Part shown: piece by piece, positions 43,201 through 52,432 of the stretch
How positions within the stretch are numbered: the stretch's first letter is position 1
Layout of the letters: each line of letters begins with the position of its first letter
Assembly: GCF_021654455.1 (NCBI RefSeq)
Contig: NZ_AP024276.1
Coordinates: forward strand, 1 to 64,000
Reading direction: 5' to 3'
Source of the DNA: Streptococcus parasuis
Lineage (GTDB): Bacteria; Bacillota; Bacilli; Lactobacillales; Streptococcaceae
DNA: 64,000 nt
The notes under the pieces: model-generated
Told to the model about the DNA's origin: nothing
Database searches by the model: none
Seen by the model: the letters and a program-made list of their open reading frames with translations, nothing else
Position numbers and translations under genes: made by a program

Positions 43201-44004
43201 GTTGATGTTCCACTGGTGTACATTCCAGTTTTCCCAGGAACTAACTCTGAGTATGACTCAGCCAAGGCGTTTGAACAAGCTGGTGCCCAGGTAAATCTAG
43301 TACCATTTGTAACCTTAGATGGAAAGAGTATCGAACATTCCGTTGACACAATGGTGGACAATATTGACAAGGCTAATATTCTTTTCTTTGCAGGTGGTTT
43401 CTCAGCAGCCGATGAGCCAGATGGTTCTGCTAAATTTATCGTGACTATCTTGCGAAATGCCAAGGTCCGTTCAGCTATTGACCAGTTTATCGAAAAAGGT
43501 GGTCTCATTATCGGGATCTGTAATGGTTTCCAAGCCCTTGTTAAATCAGGCTTATTACCTTATGGGAATTTTGAAGAAGTAGTGGAAACCAGTCCAACTC
43601 TCTTCTATAACGATGCTAACCAGCACGTTGCAAAAATGGTTGAGACACGCATTGCTAATGTAAATTCTCCATGGTTATCAGGAGTTCAAGTTGGAGATAT
43701 TCACGCTATTCCAGTTTCTCATGGTGAAGGGAAATTTGTAGTTACTGATGAAGAATTTGAAGTTTTGCGCAACAATGGCCAAATTTTCAGTCAATACGTG
43801 GATTTCACTGGTCAACCAAGTATGGATTCAAAATACAATCCAAATGGCTCATATCATGCGATAGAAGGAATTACTAGTGCCAATGGTCAAATCATTGGGA
43901 AAATGGGACATTCAGAGCGTTATGAAACTGGTCTCTTCCAAAATATTCCGGGGAATAAAGACCAGGGCTTATTTGCATCAGCGGTTCGCTATTTTACAGA
44001 ATAA
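40288..44004 (+). CDS. purL: Phosphoribosylformylglycinamidine synthase, large single-chain type
   Basis: PurL makes FGAM from FGAR with glutamine. This is the long 1238-aa fused form (N-terminal, synthase and glutaminase domains in one chain), not the split PurLQS. The start MAKRIFVEKKADFQ at 40288 matches family N-termini; the open frame extends 60 bases further up. Visible motifs are NETHNHPTEIEPFGGAATCIGG, GATGSSK, GGKDSMSGTFEEL and the C-terminal glutaminase with FPGTNSEYD and GICNGFQAL (nucleophile Cys). purF follows after about 50 bases. Confidence 0.96.
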   Translation: MAKRIFVEKKADFQIKAEALLEELVHNLQLTSLSSLRLVQVYDIFNLEEELLEQAIKHIFMEQVTDKALLEEELGLESSVYFAIEALPGQFDQRAASSQEALLLLGSRQNVRVHTGQLFILNGNVLEEELAAIKNYLLNPVDSRFKDMESPLLEQEFSVSDSSIPNLEFFANYSAEDFAMYKREVGLAMEVEDLLFIQDYFKSIGRVPTETELKVLDTYWSDHCRHTTFETELRTIDFSASKFQKQLQATYDKYIAMRSELGRSDKPQTLMDMATIFGRYERVNGRLDDMEVSDEINACSVEIEVDVDGVKEPWLLMFKNETHNHPTEIEPFGGAATCIGGAIRDPLSGRSYVYQAMRISGAGDITQPLTATRDGKLPQQIISKTAAHGYSSYGNQIGLATTYVREYFHPGFVAKRMELGAVIGAAPKENVVREKPVAGDVVILLGGKTGRDGIGGATGSSKVQTVESVETAGAEVQKGNAIEERKIQRLFRNGQVTRLIKKSNDFGAGGVCVAIGELADGLEIDLDKVPLKYAGLNGTEIAISESQERMSVVVRPEDVETFIEACREENIHAVVVAKVTDKPNLVMTWNGQTIVDLERSFLDTNGVRVVVDAKVVDNAVNLPELRQTSPETLEEDLKTILSDLNHASQKGLQTIFDSSVGRSTVNHPLGGRYQLTPTESSVQKLPVQDGVTTTASVMAQGYHPYLAEWSPYHGAAYAVIEATARLVATGANWSKARFSYQEYFQRMDKQAERFGQPVAALLGSIEAQIQLGLPSIGGKDSMSGTFEELTVPPTLVAFGVTTADSRKVLSPEFKTTSENIYYLPGQILSEDIDFTFIKSNFETFEKWQNTYAITAASAVKYGGVLESIALMTFGNQIGATIELETVETCLTGQLGGFVFTSTEEISGAVKIGQTTEEFTLVVNGVKLFGHDVQAAFEGKLEEVYPTEFRQNTSIEDVPAIAKTTIRRAKKKVDVPLVYIPVFPGTNSEYDSAKAFEQAGAQVNLVPFVTLDGKSIEHSVDTMVDNIDKANILFFAGGFSAADEPDGSAKFIVTILRNAKVRSAIDQFIEKGGLIIGICNGFQALVKSGLLPYGNFEEVVETSPTLFYNDANQHVAKMVETRIANVNSPWLSGVQVGDIHAIPVSHGEGKFVVTDEEFEVLRNNGQIFSQYVDFTGQPSMDSKYNPNGSYHAIEGITSANGQIIGKMGHSERYETGLFQNIPGNKDQGLFASAVRYFTE

Positions 44005-44053
44005 GAAAGTTCAGTCATCATTCTGGTTGAATAAACATAATAAAGGGAATAAC

Positions 44054-45514
44054 ATGTACGAAGTTAAATCACTTAATGAAGAATGCGGAGTCTTTGGGAT
44101 TTGGGGTCATCCGCAAGCTGCTCAGGTCACATATTTTGGACTCCATAGTTTGCAGCACCGAGGTCAAGAAGGCGCAGGGATTTTAGCAAATGATGAAGGA
44201 CATTTACGTCGTCATCGGGATACAGGGTTGATTGCGGATGTTTTTAAAAAGTCAGAAGACCTAGAACGTCTCACTGGGAGAGCAGCGATAGGTCATGTTC
44301 GCTATGCCACGTCAGGTTCAGCTTCTATCCATAACATTCAACCTTTTCTCTTTGATTTTTCAGATATGCAAGTTGGACTAGCTCATAATGGCAATTTGAC
44401 TAATGCAGTTAGTTTAAAGGCAGAATTAGAAAAAAATGGTTCGATTTTTTCAAGTTCATCTGATACTGAAATTTTGATGCATTTGATTCGTCGCAGTCAT
44501 AATCCAGACCTGATGGGTAAAATCAAGGAAGCTCTTAATACTGTCAAGGGTGGATTTGCCTACTTGATTATGTTAGAAGATAAAATGGTTGCAGCCTTGG
44601 ATCCAAACGGTTTTCGTCCATTATCTATTGGAAAGATGAAGAATGGGGCTTGGGTCGTTGCCAGCGAGACATGTGCGTTTGAAGTCGTTGGAGCAGAATG
44701 GGTTCGTGATGTTGAGCCGGGAGAGATGGTCATTATTGATGATTCAGGAATTCGCTATGATACCTATACGACGGATACACAACTTGCAGTCTGTTCGATG
44801 GAATATATCTACTTTGCGCGTCCAGATTCTGTCATTCATGGGATAAATGTTCATACTGCCCGAAAAAATATGGGGCGCCGTTTGGCTCAAGAATTTCAAC
44901 ACGAAGCAGATATTGTTGTTGGTGTGCCTAATTCATCACTTTCAGCTGCAATGGGTTTTGCAGAGGAGTCCGGTTTGCCAAATGAGATGGGGCTGATTAA
45001 AAATCAGTACATTCAAAGGACCTTTATCCAGCCTACACAGGAATTACGGGAACAGGGTGTTCGCATGAAGTTATCAGCTGTTTCCAGTGTTGTTAAGGAT
45101 AAGCGCGTGGTTATGATTGACGATTCAATTGTTCGAGGAACAACGAGTCGTCGTATTGTCCAACTGTTACGTGATGCTGGTGCGAAAGAAGTCCATGTTG
45201 CTATCGGTAGTCCTGAACTGAAGTATCCATGTTTTTATGGAATTGATATTCAAACACGTAGAGAACTGATTTCAGCCAATCATTCTGTAGATGAGGTTTG
45301 TGAAATTATAGGAGCTGATAGCCTTACCTATCTGTCATTAGATGGTTTGATAGACTCGATTGGTATAAAAACAGATGCACCTAAGGGTGGGCTCTGTGTG
45401 GCGTATTTTGATGGAGAATTTCCAACGCCCCTTTATGACTATGAGGAAGAATATCTTCGAAGCTTAGAAGAGAAAACTAGTTTCTACATAGAGAATGTCA
45501 AAAGAGATAAATGA
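44054..45514 (+). CDS. purF: Amidophosphoribosyltransferase
   Basis: PurF commits PRPP to purine synthesis. The start MYEVKSLNEECGVFG at 44054 leaves a 10-residue propeptide before the catalytic Cys11, which is cleaved in this family; AAAGGGAAT precedes the ATG. The N-terminal glutaminase shows HRGQEGAGI and LAHNGNL; the PRTase domain shows VVMIDDSIVRGTTSRRIV, and GSPELKYPCFYGIDIQTRRELI. The open frame extends into purL but the shorter start is right. 486 aa. Confidence 0.97.
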   Translation: MYEVKSLNEECGVFGIWGHPQAAQVTYFGLHSLQHRGQEGAGILANDEGHLRRHRDTGLIADVFKKSEDLERLTGRAAIGHVRYATSGSASIHNIQPFLFDFSDMQVGLAHNGNLTNAVSLKAELEKNGSIFSSSSDTEILMHLIRRSHNPDLMGKIKEALNTVKGGFAYLIMLEDKMVAALDPNGFRPLSIGKMKNGAWVVASETCAFEVVGAEWVRDVEPGEMVIIDDSGIRYDTYTTDTQLAVCSMEYIYFARPDSVIHGINVHTARKNMGRRLAQEFQHEADIVVGVPNSSLSAAMGFAEESGLPNEMGLIKNQYIQRTFIQPTQELREQGVRMKLSAVSSVVKDKRVVMIDDSIVRGTTSRRIVQLLRDAGAKEVHVAIGSPELKYPCFYGIDIQTRRELISANHSVDEVCEIIGADSLTYLSLDGLIDSIGIKTDAPKGGLCVAYFDGEFPTPLYDYEEEYLRSLEEKTSFYIENVKRDK

Positions 45515-45586
45515 GTGTCAATCAATATTGACAACCTTGTAAACCTTGTCAATCAACTGTAAAGTTTTTAGAGGAAAGGAAATAAA
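45515..45586. repeat. Inverted repeat in the purF-purM spacer
   Basis: TGTCAAT-CAAT-ATTGACA (45516-45533) is a perfect 7-bp hairpin, and TTGTCAATCAA recurs about 20 bases downstream. No T-run. Role unknown; it may be a protein site or mRNA structure. Confidence 0.6.
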
Positions 45587-46609
45587 ATGACGAATAAAAA
45601 TGCTTATGCTCAGTCAGGAGTGGATGTCGAAGCGGGTTATGAAGTAGTTGAACGTATCAAAAAACACGTTGCTCGGACAGAACGATTGGGTGTCATGGGG
45701 GCACTAGGTGGTTTTGGTGGTATGTTTGACTTAACCAAATTAGATGTAAAAGAGCCTGTTTTAGTATCAGGAACTGATGGTGTTGGTACTAAGCTTATGC
45801 TTGCAATTCAATATGACAAACATGACACAATTGGCCAAGATTGTGTTGCGATGTGTGTCAATGATATTATTGCAGCAGGTGCAGAACCGCTTTATTTTCT
45901 TGACTATATTGCGACAGGGAAAAATGAGCCAGCTAAATTGGAACAAGTAGTGGCGGGTGTTGCAGAAGGCTGTGTCCAAGCAGGGTGTGGGTTGATTGGT
46001 GGTGAAACTGCTGAAATGCCTGGCATGTACGGCGAAGATGATTATGATTTAGCCGGTTTTGCAGTCGGAATCGCTGAGAAATCACAAATTATTGACGGAA
46101 GTAAGGTCAAAGAAGGTGATATCTTACTCGGCTTAGCTTCAAGTGGCATCCACTCTAATGGTTATTCATTGGTTCGCCGTGTTTTTGCGGATCTTGATGG
46201 TGACGCTCTGTTGCCAGAGCTCAATGGCAAAGCTCTTAAGGATGTCTTACTAGAACCAACGCGTATTTATGTCCAACAAGTACTACCATTGGTAAAAAAT
46301 GAACTTGTAAATGGTATCGCTCATATCACTGGTGGTGGATTTGTTGAAAATATCCCTCGTATGTTTTCAGATGATTTAGCGGCAGAGATTGAAGAAGATA
46401 AGATTCCGGTCCTTCCTATCTTCACTGCCCTTGAAACATATGGCAAAATCAAACACGAAGAAATGTTTGAAATCTTCAACATGGGGATTGGTTTGGTGTT
46501 AACAGTCAGTCCTGAAAAGGTTGACAAGGTTCGAGAATCAGTCAATGAAGAAGTTTATGAAATTGGTCGTATTGTAATCAAAGAAGACAAGAGTGTGATA
46601 ATCAAATGA
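45587..46609 (+). CDS. purM: Phosphoribosylformylglycinamidine cyclo-ligase
   Basis: PurM closes the imidazole ring to give AIR. The 340-aa product has [23 protein letters not shown], the [14 protein letters not shown] phosphate-binding stretch, [32 protein letters not shown] and [14 protein letters not shown]. It overlaps purN by 4 bases. GGAAAGGA precedes the ATG. Confidence 0.98.
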   Translation: MTNKNAYAQSGVDVEAGYEVVERIKKHVARTERLGVMGALGGFGGMFDLTKLDVKEPVLVSGTDGVGTKLMLAIQYDKHDTIGQDCVAMCVNDIIAAGAEPLYFLDYIATGKNEPAKLEQVVAGVAEGCVQAGCGLIGGETAEMPGMYGEDDYDLAGFAVGIAEKSQIIDGSKVKEGDILLGLASSGIHSNGYSLVRRVFADLDGDALLPELNGKALKDVLLEPTRIYVQQVLPLVKNELVNGIAHITGGGFVENIPRMFSDDLAAEIEEDKIPVLPIFTALETYGKIKHEEMFEIFNMGIGLVLTVSPEKVDKVRESVNEEVYEIGRIVIKEDKSVIIK

Positions 46610-47163
46610 AGCGAATAGCAATTTTTGCCTCTGGTAATGGTTCCAATTTTCAAGTTATAGCTGAACAATTCAAGGTACATTTTGTTTTTTCAGATCATAG
46701 AGATGCTTTCGTTTTAAAGAGAGCTGAAACATTAGGAGTTCCAGCCTATGCTTTTGAACTGAAGGAGTTTGCTGATAAACAGGCATATGAAAAAGCACTT
46801 ATTGACTTATTGGACAAACACCAGATTGATCTGGTTGTTTTAGCTGGCTATATGAAGATTGTTGGCCCTACATTGCTTGCTAAGTATGAGGGACGGATTA
46901 TCAATATTCATCCGGCTTATCTGCCAGAATTTCCAGGAGCCCATGGGATTGAAGATGCCTGGAAAGCTGACGTTCCAGAGAGTGGTGTGACGGTCCACTG
47001 GGTCGACAGTGGTGTCGATACAGGTCAAATTATTAAACAAGTCCGTGTACCTAGGTTGGCTGATGATTATTTGGAGCAGTTTGAGGAACGGATTCACGCT
47101 GCAGAATATCAGCTTTATCCAACAGTTTTAGAAGAGCTGGGGGTAGAAAGGATAGAGTTATGA
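46606..47163 (+). CDS. purN: Phosphoribosylglycinamide formyltransferase
   Basis: PurN formylates GAR using 10-formyl-THF. The 185-aa product has [54 protein letters not shown] (catalytic Asn/His) and [19 protein letters not shown]. It overlaps purM by 4 bases and the small membrane-protein gene by 4. Confidence 0.97.
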   Translation: MKRIAIFASGNGSNFQVIAEQFKVHFVFSDHRDAFVLKRAETLGVPAYAFELKEFADKQAYEKALIDLLDKHQIDLVVLAGYMKIVGPTLLAKYEGRIINIHPAYLPEFPGAHGIEDAWKADVPESGVTVHWVDSGVDTGQIIKQVRVPRLADDYLEQFEERIHAAEYQLYPTVLEELGVERIEL

Positions 47164-47318
47164 TAAAGAAAATAATCTCATTCGTTTTGGTATTTGTTTT
47201 AGCTGCTCTGCTATTTAATAGCTTTATTTTTGCAAACTTAGAAAATCCAGCACGTTTGATATTGGCCTATGGATTATCCTTGATTTTATCAGGATTTTTA
47301 ATGACTCAAATCAAATAG
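47160..47318 (+). CDS. Small two-helix membrane protein between purN and purH
   Basis: A 52-aa frame starts in the last codons of purN (ATGA overlap) and ends 25 bases before purH. It is almost entirely two hydrophobic segments: [20 protein letters not shown] and [16 protein letters not shown]. The GAAAGG ribosome-binding-like sequence just upstream and the overlap suggest it is translated with purN. I do not recognise it; no known purine enzyme fits. Confidence 0.6.
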   Translation: MIKKIISFVLVFVLAALLFNSFIFANLENPARLILAYGLSLILSGFLMTQIK

Positions 47319-47343
47319 TAAATGTGTAGAAAAAGGAGTAAAC

Positions 47344-48891
47344 ATGACAAAGCGTGCGTTAATTAGCGTATCTGATAAAAATGGTATCGTTGAATTTGCT
47401 AAGGAATTAAACAGTTTTGGTTGGGAGATTATCTCAACTGGAGGTACAAAAGTTACATTGGATCAGGCGGGTATTCCCACTATTGCCATTGATGATGTGA
47501 CAGGTTTTCCAGAGATGATGGATGGTCGTGTCAAGACTCTTCATCCGAAAATTCACGGTGGTTTGTTGGCGCGTCGGGATTTGGACAGCCATTTGCAAGC
47601 TGCTAGCGACCATGAAATTGGCTTGATTGATTTGGTGGTAGTCAACCTTTATCCTTTCAAAGAGACTATTTTACGTCCAGATGTGACCTATGATTTAGCG
47701 GTGGAGAATATTGACATCGGTGGTCCCTCTATGCTTCGTTCGGCAGCCAAGAACCACGCCAGTGTGACAGTTGTGGTAGACCCGGCAGATTATCCAACAG
47801 TTTTAGGAGAAATAGCAGAGCAGGGGGAAACTAGCTACTCAACGCGTCAGCGATTAGCAGCGAAGGTCTTTCGTCATACCGCGGCTTACGACGCTTTAAT
47901 AGCTGATTATTTCACTAAGCAAGTAGGTGAAGAGAAACCTGAGAAACTTACTCTTACTTATGACCTTAATCAGCCAATGCGCTATGGAGAAAATCCACAA
48001 CAAAATGCGGATTTCTACCAAAATGCCCTTCCGACTGCATATTCCATTGCATCTGCTAAGCAGTTAAACGGGAAGGAACTATCCTTCAATAACATTCGTG
48101 ATGCGGATGCCGCTATTCGTATTATCCGTGATTTCAAGGACCGTCCAACTGTTGTAGCTCTTAAACATATGAATCCATGTGGTATCGGACAAGCAGAAAC
48201 TATTGAAAAGGCGTGGGATTATGCTTATGAGGCTGATCCAGTATCGATTTTCGGAGGCATCGTCGTGCTGAACAGGGAAGTAGATGCTGCGACGGCTGAA
48301 AAGATGCACCCGATTTTCTTAGAAATCATCATCGCACCGAGCTACTCGGCAGAAGCATTAGCAATTTTGACCAATAAAAAGAAAAATCTTCGCATTTTAG
48401 AATTGGCTTTTGATGCTCAAGATGCTAGTGAAGTAGAAAAGGAATTCACAGGCGTTGTTGGTGGTCTCTTGGTGCAGAATCAGGACGTGGTGGTGGAAAA
48501 CCCAGTGGACTGGCAGGTTGTGACTGAGCGTCAACCGTCCGAGCAAGAGTGGGCGGCTATGGAGTTCGCCTGGAAGTCTTCTAAGTATGTCAAATCCAAC
48601 GGGATCATCATCACCAATGACAAGATGACCTTGGGAGTGGGACCGGGGCAAACCAACCGTGTGGCTTCCGTCCGTATCGCCATCGAGCAGGCCAAGGACC
48701 GTTTGGAAGGAGCCGTTTTGGCATCGGATGCCTTCTTCCCCTTTGCTGATAACGTGGAAGAAATCGCTGCCGCAGGCATCAAGGCTATCATTCAGCCGGG
48801 GGGTTCTGTCCGTGACCAGGATTCCATTGACATGGCCAATAAGTACGGCTTGACCATGGTCTTTACGGGAGTAAGACATTTTAGACATTGA
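47344..48891 (+). CDS. purH: Bifunctional AICAR formyltransferase/IMP cyclohydrolase
   Basis: PurH performs the last two steps to IMP. The 515-aa product has the N-terminal cyclohydrolase ([54 protein letters not shown]). The transformylase follows, with [46 protein letters not shown] and [23 protein letters not shown] precedes the ATG. From about 48420 the base composition becomes more GC-rich than the first half of the gene. Confidence 0.98.
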   Translation: MTKRALISVSDKNGIVEFAKELNSFGWEIISTGGTKVTLDQAGIPTIAIDDVTGFPEMMDGRVKTLHPKIHGGLLARRDLDSHLQAASDHEIGLIDLVVVNLYPFKETILRPDVTYDLAVENIDIGGPSMLRSAAKNHASVTVVVDPADYPTVLGEIAEQGETSYSTRQRLAAKVFRHTAAYDALIADYFTKQVGEEKPEKLTLTYDLNQPMRYGENPQQNADFYQNALPTAYSIASAKQLNGKELSFNNIRDADAAIRIIRDFKDRPTVVALKHMNPCGIGQAETIEKAWDYAYEADPVSIFGGIVVLNREVDAATAEKMHPIFLEIIIAPSYSAEALAILTNKKKNLRILELAFDAQDASEVEKEFTGVVGGLLVQNQDVVVENPVDWQVVTERQPSEQEWAAMEFAWKSSKYVKSNGIIITNDKMTLGVGPGQTNRVASVRIAIEQAKDRLEGAVLASDAFFPFADNVEEIAAAGIKAIIQPGGSVRDQDSIDMANKYGLTMVFTGVRHFRH

Positions 48892-48910
48892 GAAATTTGG
48901 AGAAAGAGGA

Positions 48911-48943
48911 ACACCCCAGCTGGAGAAGTTGGGGTGGTTTTTT
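48911..48943 (+). terminator. Terminator after purH
   Basis: CACCCCAGCT and AGTTGGGGTG form a strong stem around GGAGA, followed by six Ts. It ends the purC-purH transcript. Confidence 0.9.
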
Positions 48944-49005
48944 AGAATATTTTCAGTCTAGTCCGTTAAGCTGTTCTCATAAATATGAAAGTGAGGATAA
49001 TAGCG

Positions 49006-49284
49006 ATGTTAAATAAAAATCAGTTTAGTGAATTGGGACTGGAACTAGGAATAGCCACAGAAAACTTACGTTTACAGGTTGCGACTGTAGATTTACTACA
49101 CTCTTTTAACAAACCAGAAAACAGTGATTTGGTACGGATTCACCTTCATAATATTACAGATGCCCTTCACTCCAACTTACAAGATGTTATAAATCGTATC
49201 GATAATGTAGCTAGTAAATTATTTTCTGAAATGGAGCAGTTGGAAAAAGAGGAGGCTAGGCAAGTAGAGACTACTATTCAATAA
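49006..49284 (+). CDS. Small acidic hypothetical protein (92 aa)
   Basis: The ATG at 49006 is preferred since GTGAGG lies before it; a frame start at 48985 lacks a binding site. The protein is helical and acidic (FSELGLELGIATENLRLQVATVDLLHSF ... NRIDNVASKLFSEMEQLEKEEARQ), without a recognised domain or membrane segment. It stands alone between two terminators, so it is probably a monocistronic gene. Function unknown. Confidence 0.65.
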   Translation: MLNKNQFSELGLELGIATENLRLQVATVDLLHSFNKPENSDLVRIHLHNITDALHSNLQDVINRIDNVASKLFSEMEQLEKEEARQVETTIQ

Positions 49285-49307
49285 CAGTACATTCTTTTAG
49301 ATAATTT

Positions 49308-49328
49308 GCTCACCTCGGTGAGCTTTTT
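49308..49328 (+). terminator. Terminator after the 92-aa gene
   Basis: GCTCACC and GGTGAGC form a 7-bp stem around TC, followed by TTTTT. Confidence 0.9.
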
Positions 49329-49330
49329 CC

Positions 49331-49343
49331 ATTCCCGAACATT
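49331..49343 (+). promoter_or_regulatory. PurBox upstream of purD
   Basis: ATTCCCGAACATT fits AWWWCCGAACWWT at 12 of 13 positions, about 75 bp before purD, the spacing expected for PurR activation. It suggests the purDEK genes form a separate PurR-controlled unit. Confidence 0.65.
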
Positions 49344-49418
49344 CCCCTGTTTTCTCTATTAAAATCCGTCTGTTTTTGCTATACTGTTTATATAAAATCC
49401 GTTTTTGAGGTATAATAA

Positions 49419-50681
49419 ATGAAACTTTTGGTTGTTGGGTCTGGTGGTCGTGAACATGCTATTGCAAAGAAATTGTTAGAGTCTGATCAGGTAGAAAAGG
49501 TCTTTGTCGCTCCTGGAAATGATGGAATGCTTTTAGATGGGATTGAATTGGTAAATATCGGTATTTCCGAACATTCTGCTCTCATCAACTTTGCTAAGAA
49601 AAATGACATTGCCTGGACTTTTGTTGGTCCAGACGATGCTTTGGCAGCAGGTATCGTTGATGATTTTGAACAGGCTGGGTTAAAGGCATTTGGTCCGAGT
49701 CGTCTCGCCGCGGAGCTAGAGTGGTCAAAAGACTTTGCTAAGCAAATCATGGTCAAATACGGCATTCCAACAGCAGCCTTTGGCACATTTTCCAACTTCG
49801 AAGAAGCCAAAGCCTACATCGAAGAGCAGGGTGCACCAATCGTGGTCAAGGCGGACGGATTGGCGCTGGGCAAGGGTGTGGTCGTGGCGGAAACCGTCGA
49901 GCAGGCGGTCGAAGCGGTACGGGAGATGCTCTTGGACAATAAGTTCGGTGACTCGGGTGCCCGCGTAGTCATCGAGGAGTTCTTGGAGGGTGAGGAGTTC
50001 TCGCTCTTTGCCTTGGTCAACGGCGACCAGTTCTATATCCTGCCGACAGCCCAGGACCACAAGCGTGCCTTTGACGGCGACCAAGGTCCTAACACAGGCG
50101 GCATGGGGGCTTACGCTCCTGTTCCCCACCTGCCTCAAAGCGTGGTGGATACAGCAGTTGACACCATTGTCAAGCCTATTCTTGCGGGCATGATTGCTGA
50201 AGAGCGACCTTATCTTGGCGTGCTCTATGCTGGCTTGATTCTGACAGATCAAGGTCCTAAAGTCATTGAGTTCAACGCTCGGTTTGGCGACCCAGAAACT
50301 CAGATTATCCTACCTCGCTTGACCTCTGACTTTGCTCAGAACATTGACGACATCCTCCACAAACGTCCGACCCAGCTGACTTGGCTAGATAGTGGCGTGA
50401 CACTTGGGGTAGTGGTGGCATCAAATGGCTATCCTTTGGATTACGAAAAAGGTGTGGTCTTGCCAGCAAGGACCGAGGGAGACATCACGACCTACTATGC
50501 AGGGGCTCGTTTTGCGGAAAATAGCAGAGCACTGCTATCAAACGGCGGTCGGGTCTATATGTTAGTCACCACAGCAGACACCATCCAAGAAGCCCAGGAA
50601 AAAATTTACTCGGAGCTGAAAAATCAAGATACCACAGGCCTCTTTTATCGTACAGATATTGGAAGTAAAGCTGTTAAATAA
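49419..50681 (+). CDS. purD: Phosphoribosylamine-glycine ligase
   Basis: PurD makes GAR from phosphoribosylamine, glycine and ATP. The 420-aa ATP-grasp protein begins MKLLVVGSGGREHAIAKKLLES and has IVVKADGLALGKGVVVAET, DGDQGPNTGGMGAYAPVP and VIEFNARFGDPETQ. From about 49680 to 50200 codon use turns much more GC-rich than the first 80 codons. purE follows after 27 bases. Confidence 0.98.
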   Translation: MKLLVVGSGGREHAIAKKLLESDQVEKVFVAPGNDGMLLDGIELVNIGISEHSALINFAKKNDIAWTFVGPDDALAAGIVDDFEQAGLKAFGPSRLAAELEWSKDFAKQIMVKYGIPTAAFGTFSNFEEAKAYIEEQGAPIVVKADGLALGKGVVVAETVEQAVEAVREMLLDNKFGDSGARVVIEEFLEGEEFSLFALVNGDQFYILPTAQDHKRAFDGDQGPNTGGMGAYAPVPHLPQSVVDTAVDTIVKPILAGMIAEERPYLGVLYAGLILTDQGPKVIEFNARFGDPETQIILPRLTSDFAQNIDDILHKRPTQLTWLDSGVTLGVVVASNGYPLDYEKGVVLPARTEGDITTYYAGARFAENSRALLSNGGRVYMLVTTADTIQEAQEKIYSELKNQDTTGLFYRTDIGSKAVK

Positions 50682-50708
50682 CTTGGTATAAGAAAAGGAA
50701 GTGCAAAT

Positions 50709-51197
50709 ATGAACATTCCAATTTCCATCATTATGGGTTCTAGTTCTGACTGGAAAACCATGAAAAAAGTAGCCGAAGTGCTGGATAAATTTGGCGTAGC
50801 CTATGAAAAGAAAGTGGTATCTGCCCATCGCACGCCCGACCTCATGTTCCGTCATGCCGAGGAAGCGCGTGGCCGTGGCATCAAGGTCATCATCGCAGGA
50901 GCGGGCGGTGCGGCTCATTTGCCGGGTATGGTGGCAGCCAAGACAACCCTGCCTGTCATCGGAGTCCCTGTCCAATCTCGTGCCCTAAGTGGTGTGGATT
51001 CCCTCTATTCTATCGTGCAGATGCCAGGCGGTGTGCCTGTTGCAACCATGGCTATTGGTGAAGCAGGTGCGACCAATGCAGCTCTGACAGCTCTTCGCAT
51101 TCTCTCCATTGAAGACCAAACCATTGCAGCTCAGCTGGCAGATTTTGCCAAGGAACAGGAAAAAATTGCGGAGGCTATGTCAGATGAACTCATCTAA
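50709..51197 (+). CDS. purE: N5-CAIR mutase
   Basis: PurE rearranges N5-CAIR to CAIR. The 162-aa class I protein has [46 protein letters not shown] and [22 protein letters not shown] precedes the ATG. It overlaps purK by 14 bases. Confidence 0.98.
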   Translation: MNIPISIIMGSSSDWKTMKKVAEVLDKFGVAYEKKVVSAHRTPDLMFRHAEEARGRGIKVIIAGAGGAAHLPGMVAAKTTLPVIGVPVQSRALSGVDSLYSIVQMPGGVPVATMAIGEAGATNAALTALRILSIEDQTIAAQLADFAKEQEKIAEAMSDELI

Positions 51198-52251
51198 AAC
51201 GATAGGTATTATTGGCGGTGGTCAGCTAGGTCAGATGATGGCCATTTCCGCTATTTATATGGGTCACAAGGTGATCACGCTGGATCCAGCTGCAGACTGC
51301 CCAGCCTCCAAGGTCAGCGAGGTTATCGTCGCTCCCTATCACGATGTGGCGGCCCTCAAACAGTTGGCGGAGCGGTGCGATGTCTTGACCTACGAGTTTG
51401 AAAATGTCGATGCCGACGGACTGGATGCAGTCATCAAGGACGGACAGCTCCCTCAGGGGACAGATCTCCTCCGTATTTCCCAAAACCGCATTTTTGAGAA
51501 GGATTTTTTGGCCAAAAAAGCTGGCGTGCAAGTCGCCCCTTACAAAGTTGTCACATCTAGCCTAGACCTAGAAGGTCTGGACCTCAGCAAAAACTATGTT
51601 TTAAAAACAGCCACTGGGGGCTACGACGGACATGGCCAGAAGGTCATTCGAGAAGCAGCGGACTTGGGGGCGGCTAGTCAGTTAGCTAACTCTGCCGAGT
51701 GTGTATTGGAAGAGTTTGTGAATTTCGACCTGGAAATCTCCGTCCTTGTGTCTGGGAATGGCTCCGACTACACAGTCTTTCCTGTGCAGGAAAATATCCA
51801 CCGCAATAATATTCTTTACAAAACTATCGTGCCTGCCCGTATTTCAGATGAACTAGCTGAAAAAGCCAAAACAATGGCCTTGCAAATAGCAGATAAACTT
51901 CAATTAGCAGGCACCCTTTGTGTTGAAATGTTTGTGGCAGGGCAGGAAATTCTTGTGAATGAAATTGCCCCTCGACCACACAATTCAGGACACTATTCTA
52001 TTGAAGCTTGTAATTTTTCACAGTTTGATACCCATATACAGGGTATCCTTGGTCAACCCCTCCCTCCTATTCGCCTGCTCTCTCCAGCCGTTATGATCAA
52101 CGTCCTCGGACAAGACATGGAAGCAGCACAAGCCTTTTCTCAAGAAAATCCTAACGCATATCTTCATTTTTATGGTAAACTAGAAGCGAAGCACAATCGC
52201 AAAATGGGACATGTGACGGTGTTGGGGGAGGATGTTGAGGTAGAGTTGTAG
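51184..52251 (+). CDS. purK: N5-CAIR synthetase
   Basis: PurK carboxylates AIR using bicarbonate and ATP, supplying PurE. Start [20 protein letters not shown] at 51184 overlaps the purE end; the open frame extends further up inside purE. The ATP-grasp core includes [34 protein letters not shown] and [17 protein letters not shown]. 355 aa, family length. Confidence 0.97.
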   Translation: MNSSKTIGIIGGGQLGQMMAISAIYMGHKVITLDPAADCPASKVSEVIVAPYHDVAALKQLAERCDVLTYEFENVDADGLDAVIKDGQLPQGTDLLRISQNRIFEKDFLAKKAGVQVAPYKVVTSSLDLEGLDLSKNYVLKTATGGYDGHGQKVIREAADLGAASQLANSAECVLEEFVNFDLEISVLVSGNGSDYTVFPVQENIHRNNILYKTIVPARISDELAEKAKTMALQIADKLQLAGTLCVEMFVAGQEILVNEIAPRPHNSGHYSIEACNFSQFDTHIQGILGQPLPPIRLLSPAVMINVLGQDMEAAQAFSQENPNAYLHFYGKLEAKHNRKMGHVTVLGEDVEVEL

Positions 52252-52301
52252 GGGATTTCGAAATTCAAGTAAAACCCAATACATTTAAAGATAGAAAGGA
52301 G

Positions 52302-52420
52302 AGAGGGCAAGTTCGAGTATTTTAACTCGGTCTAAAAGCGTCGGAAAAATGATAAACGGTCGTGTGTGCTAGCACACAGTGGCAGTTTCCTATTTTTCTT
52401 TTGTGTTCTTAAAGCCCTCT
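52302..52420 (+). ncRNA. Structured leader upstream of purB (candidate regulatory RNA)
   Basis: Three nested or adjacent stems are visible. The closing stem is AGAGGGC (52302-52308) with GCCCTCT (52414-52420). A small hairpin CGAGT/ACTCG follows (52314-52318 with 52325-52329). A long arm is centred on the perfect palindrome TGTGTGCTAGCACACA (52363-52378), extended by GGAAAAAT...AAAC against GTTT...ATTTTTC. The purB ATG is 13 bases after the closing stem. The layout is a three-way junction, as in metabolite-sensing leaders. I did not match it to a known family. Confidence 0.6.
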
Positions 52421-52432
52421 GCATCATAAACA

